Shown here: piece by piece, positions 61,645 to 64,000 of the stretch
Layout: each line of letters begins with the position of its first letter
Numbering within the stretch: the first letter of the stretch is position 1
Assembly (NCBI GenBank): GCA_965221935.1
Contig: CBDCSZ010000036.1
Location: forward strand, 124,001-188,000
Direction of reading: 5' to 3'
Source: JAPOXR01 sp965221935
GTDB lineage: Bacteria; Pseudomonadota; Alphaproteobacteria; Rhodobacterales; Rhodobacteraceae
DNA: 64,000 nt
Notes under the pieces: generated by a model
The model's database searches: none
The model's input: the letters and a program-made list of their open reading frames with translations, nothing else
What the model was told of the DNA's origin: nothing
Position numbers and translations under genes: made by a program

Positions 61645-61905
61645 ATGTCGATTCGCAAGCGCATGGAATCCTGCCCGGTCCATCGGGAAATGCCCGAAGG
61701 CTTTTCCCTGTCCGAGGTCGAGGTCCGCCCGGCGAAGCCGGAGGAGCGCCCGCACTGGGACGCGGTGATGGACAAGCGCCATTATCTCGGCTTCCGTCGG
61801 GCTGGCGGCGGGCCGCGGCCTGCGCTATGTCGCGGTCTTCAGGGGCCGGTGGCTGGGTCTCGCGGCGTGGCAGAACGGCACCTCCAAGGTAAGCGGGCAA
61901 ACCGC
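61645..61905 (+). pseudogene. DUF4338/DruA-like protein, middle fragment
   Basis: MSIRKRMESCPVHREMPEGF then LSEVEVRPAKPEERPHWDAV and MDKRHYLGFRR are read in frame. After an indel near 61800 the sense continues GRGLRYVAVFRGRWLGLAAW, QNGTSK. The E-RPA-x-PEE...W-D-x-L/V-M-x-x-HYLGF pattern is the DUF4338 signature. Both termini are missing. The N-terminal part of a similar protein is at 3045. Possible transposase companion or Druantia-type gene; no system genes nearby. Confidence 0.55.
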
Positions 61906-62640
61906 GGCGTCTGTTGACTTCCCCCGGTTTCGCGGCCGCGCCTGGCGCGGCGTCTTTCCAGTCCCCCTTTTTTCCGTTTGACATGATAGCCTGCCGGTTC
62001 TATCCCGCGGCGGAAGGAACGAATTACCGGGGGATCGGCCATGGGAGCATGGTTCGGATCGAAGGCGGCCTCTGGTCTCTGCCAGCCGCTCATTGCGGCG
62101 GCGCCATCATGAAGCGCAAGCCTCCGGCTCTGCGCAGCATCGACCTCAACCGGCGCGCGGTCGAGCGTTTCAGCTGCGGCTATCCGGTCGAGCTTCACCA
62201 CGGCTGCGCCCACAGGTTCCTGTCCAGTTTTTGACTTTCAGGGCGACGAGCTAGTCTGCGCCGACCCGCCCTAGGTGCAGCCGTGCGAAGTTGGCGGGCT
62301 TGGTCTCCGGCGGCGGCCTGCTGCGGGGCGCCGCCTCCCTGTTCCAGGAGCTGTTCGGGCTTGTCGGGACGCAGTCGGCGGTCATTGACGCGCTGCAGGA
62401 CAGGCTCACCGAGGAGGCGGCAAAGAACAGCGCGCTCTGCGGCCAGCTCGCCCGCTGCGGCGGAGGACAAGCCCGCGACCGGGAAGAAACCGCGGGGCGG
62501 CGTCCTGCCCATTGATCACTCAGCTACTGGACAATTGCGGCCTTGCGGGCTGATGCCAGGCATTTGCGGTGCCGTCCAGCGCGTTAATCAGGATGGCAGC
62601 CCCGTATAGCGCGACAATCCGGGTGGCAGCTGCGCGGCAA
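61906..62640. other. stretch without an intact gene
   Basis: A plus-strand frame 62291-62515 (LFGLVGTQSAVIDALQDRLT, EEAAKNSALCGQLARCGGGQ) looks like the coiled-coil leader of an IS66-type TnpC but is too short to assign. Downstream, AAT/CAGGATGGCAG repeats occur at 62589-62652 (ATCAGGATGGCAG twice, ATCCGGGTGGCAG once), a small direct repeat. No other gene. Confidence 0.4.
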
Positions 62641-63255
62641 TCAGGATGGCAGTCTCGCTGAGGGGGCGTTTGCGGCGAGATAGGGGCACACGGCGCTCGC
62701 CTCGCCGTTTTCATTGATCCGCTCGATGGTCTGCGCGCCGGTGACGAGCCGCGTGTAGCCCTCCCACACTGTCTGATGGCCCGGCGGGCCGTCGTTCTTC
62801 CGGTTCAGGCAGCCGCCGAGCCGGGCGACGAGGAGCAGGGCCTGTCCGAGCGACACTGCCTCGAGGTCCGCCGGATCCTCCGGCCGTTCCCGGCCGGGCG
62901 CCGGGAAGCCGCCGGCGATCGCGTAGTCGATCAGCATGGCGAGTTCCGAGGCCGAGAACATCCTGTGGGCGGGCAGCTCCGGAGTGTCCCGGCCCGTGAG
63001 CGTCAGCGCCGCCAGGCGTCAGGCGATCACCGCGTTGATCGTCACGGCCGCCTTCATCCGCCCGGCGGTGCGGAAGCCCGACTTCTCGATCTCGCAGCCG
63101 GACTTCAGGATCCTGTGCCAGTCCTCTATGCGCCATCTCAGGGCGTACAGGTCGAGGACCCGCCGCGCCTCGTCCGCGCTCCCGACCGGCAGCGTCGTCA
63201 GCAGCTTCCATTCGAGCGGTTCCGCGCCGGGCGACGGGGCAATGGCATTCGGTTA
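62641..63255 (-). pseudogene. IS4 family (Tn5/IS50-like) transposase, C-terminal part
   Basis: The frame opens at about 63255 (PNAIAPSPGAEPLEWKLLTT) and includes the YREK box LYALRWRIEDWHRILKSGCE, the IS4 hallmark. A TGA in place of a Trp codon follows VIA (about 63021). It then continues RLAALTLTGRDTPELPAHRM and GGCLNRKNDGPPGHQTVWEG, ending at 62641. The N-terminal two thirds are gone. It is a different IS4 branch from the copies above. Confidence 0.78.
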
Positions 63256-63358
63256 GCGATTCTTTCCATTCGGATAAAGAAACCCCCCGCTTCCGGCCCG
63301 TTCGGGCGGAAGCGAGCGGCGCTTGGGCTGGCGGTGCGTTCAGTTTGCGGCGGTTCTA

Positions 63359-64000
63359 GTATCCCGACATCATTGAATTGATGGATACAGCGACTTCAGC
63401 TTGATGCGGGCGTCCTCGGTCCGGAACCGCCAGTTGACCGGTTTCGCGGAAACGTTGCGGCATTCCTGCCATGCGGCGACCTTGCTGACCATAGTTTCCC
63501 GATCCGGGAACCGGCGGTTCAGGCACTGGCGAGACAACACATTGATCTCGATCTCGGCCTCGCTGAGCCAGCTGCTGTGTTTCGGCGTGTAGTGGGCCTC
63601 GAACCTCCTGGCGAGACGCGAAGCCTCCTCCGGTTCGAAGGCATCGTAAAGCGCCGAAAGTCGATGTGTGTTCAGGTTGTCCATTACAAGCGCGAACCTC
63701 TTTCCGGGAAAGTGGACATCGGCAAGACCCTTCAGCGCCTTGGCGAAGTCCTGCCGGGTGCGGCGGTCAGTGACCTTGACATGGTGCCAGCCGTCAAGCG
63801 GAGCGTAGATCATGAACAGGTTGGCGGCGCCGTTGCGCCCGTGCTCGAAGTCGTATCCGGCCGGCCCGGACGCACCGGCAACTGCTTGCGGGTTTCCTTC
63901 GTCTGCTGCTTCGACGTCTCGTCCACGCAGACCAGCACGGTCCCGTCGTCATAATCCCCGCTGTAGACGCCGGGCACGTCCTCCATAGCGCAGACGAAGG
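63359..64000 (-). mobile_element. IS630-family element 3, running off the window
   Basis: Starts GTATCCCGACATCATTGAAT after TA (63357-63358) and reads leftward into the transposase. The sequence is close to element 1, including the shared frameshift. The far end lies outside the window. Confidence 0.83.
63370..64000 (-). pseudogene. IS630 transposase 3, C-terminal two thirds, frameshifted, incomplete
   Basis: From the window edge: VLVCVDETSKQQTKETRKQL and PVRPGRP in one frame, then GYDFEHGRNGAANLFMIYAP in the next, then HVKVTDRRTRQDFAKALKGL, FALVMDNLNTHRLSALYDAF (Asp), WLSEAEIEINVLSRQCLNRR (Glu) and SLYPSIQ. The shift at GRP is at the same place as in element 1. The first catalytic Asp is in CVDET. 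Confidence 0.87.

Noticed and set aside
62291..62515. IS66 TnpC gene
   Set aside because: Only a short coiled-coil-like stretch, no DDE motif or TnpB neighbour; left unassigned.
62585..62655. CRISPR-like repeats (ATCAGGATGGCAG and ATCCGGGTGGCAG units)
   Set aside because: Only three short, imperfect units with unequal spacing and no spacer pattern; more likely a local duplication.

Overview
The window is GC-rich and most like an alphaproteobacterial chromosome: KduD-type SDR, AMP nucleosidase with adenine deaminase, homogentisate pathway genes, TacA/TacT and AbiE modules, and ISKra4, IS630, IS1634 and IS256 elements. The placement is inference, because no rRNA or taxonomic marker is present. 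About 30% of the window is insertion sequence, and many genes are broken by insertions, frameshifts, nonsense codons or deletions. That pattern fits a genome in an active IS-expansion and gene-decay phase, such as a host-associated or recently specialised lineage. No tRNA, rRNA or CRISPR array was seen.

Layout. 1-2.8 kb: end of an NTF2-like cyclase gene, then a two-gene minus-strand dehydrogenase operon. 3-9.4 kb: an accessory patch with transposase and acetyltransferase fragments, a MaoC hydratase, a serine recombinase with two nonsense codons, an intact TacA/TacT toxin-antitoxin pair, a frameshifted patatin phospholipase, and a VapC fragment cut by an IS5-family element. 9.7-15.9 kb: mostly healthy housekeeping genes (EamA exporter, HU, AMP nucleosidase and adenine deaminase as a purine-salvage pair, HD-domain hydrolase). 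16.4-21.3 kb: a minus-strand operon (two sugar or glycerol-3-phosphate ABC permeases, metallophosphoesterase, inositol-monophosphatase-like enzyme). An ISKra4 element with an exact 10-bp target duplication cuts the phosphoesterase, and the first permease has lost its N terminus. 21.5-27.8 kb: a lipoprotein, then an ATGA-coupled gene pair. The second gene of the pair is split after about seven codons by an IS256 element, which itself contains an IS4-type element.

28.8-35.2 kb: the best-preserved metabolic region, a homogentisate module. MarR, maleylacetoacetate isomerase and thiolase run leftward. Homogentisate dioxygenase, a fumarylacetoacetase-family hydrolase and an MBL hydrolase run rightward. 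The divergent control region has a palindromic operator inside the hmgA promoter. 36.3-49.9 kb: a decayed plus-strand catabolic/uptake cluster (oligopeptide-type binding protein with a G9 frameshift, permease, Gfo/Idh, Asp-box repeat protein, ThuA, SDR, Ldh-type dehydrogenase, amidase). The amidase carries an IS4-type copy, which carries a four-gene serine-recombinase element. 49.9-52.2 kb: an AbiE toxin-antitoxin operon with an odd toxin C terminus, and two gene fragments. 52.2-64 kb: a likely ORF-less group II intron, then packed elements: IS1634; IS630 with IS256 inside; a second IS630 sharing one TA; IS4-type copy 3; a RelE/XRE toxin-antitoxin pair; transposase fragments; and a third IS630 running off the end.

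Exact target duplications let the insertions be reversed on paper for the ISKra4, IS256 (two), IS1634 and IS4-type (copies 1 and 3) elements.
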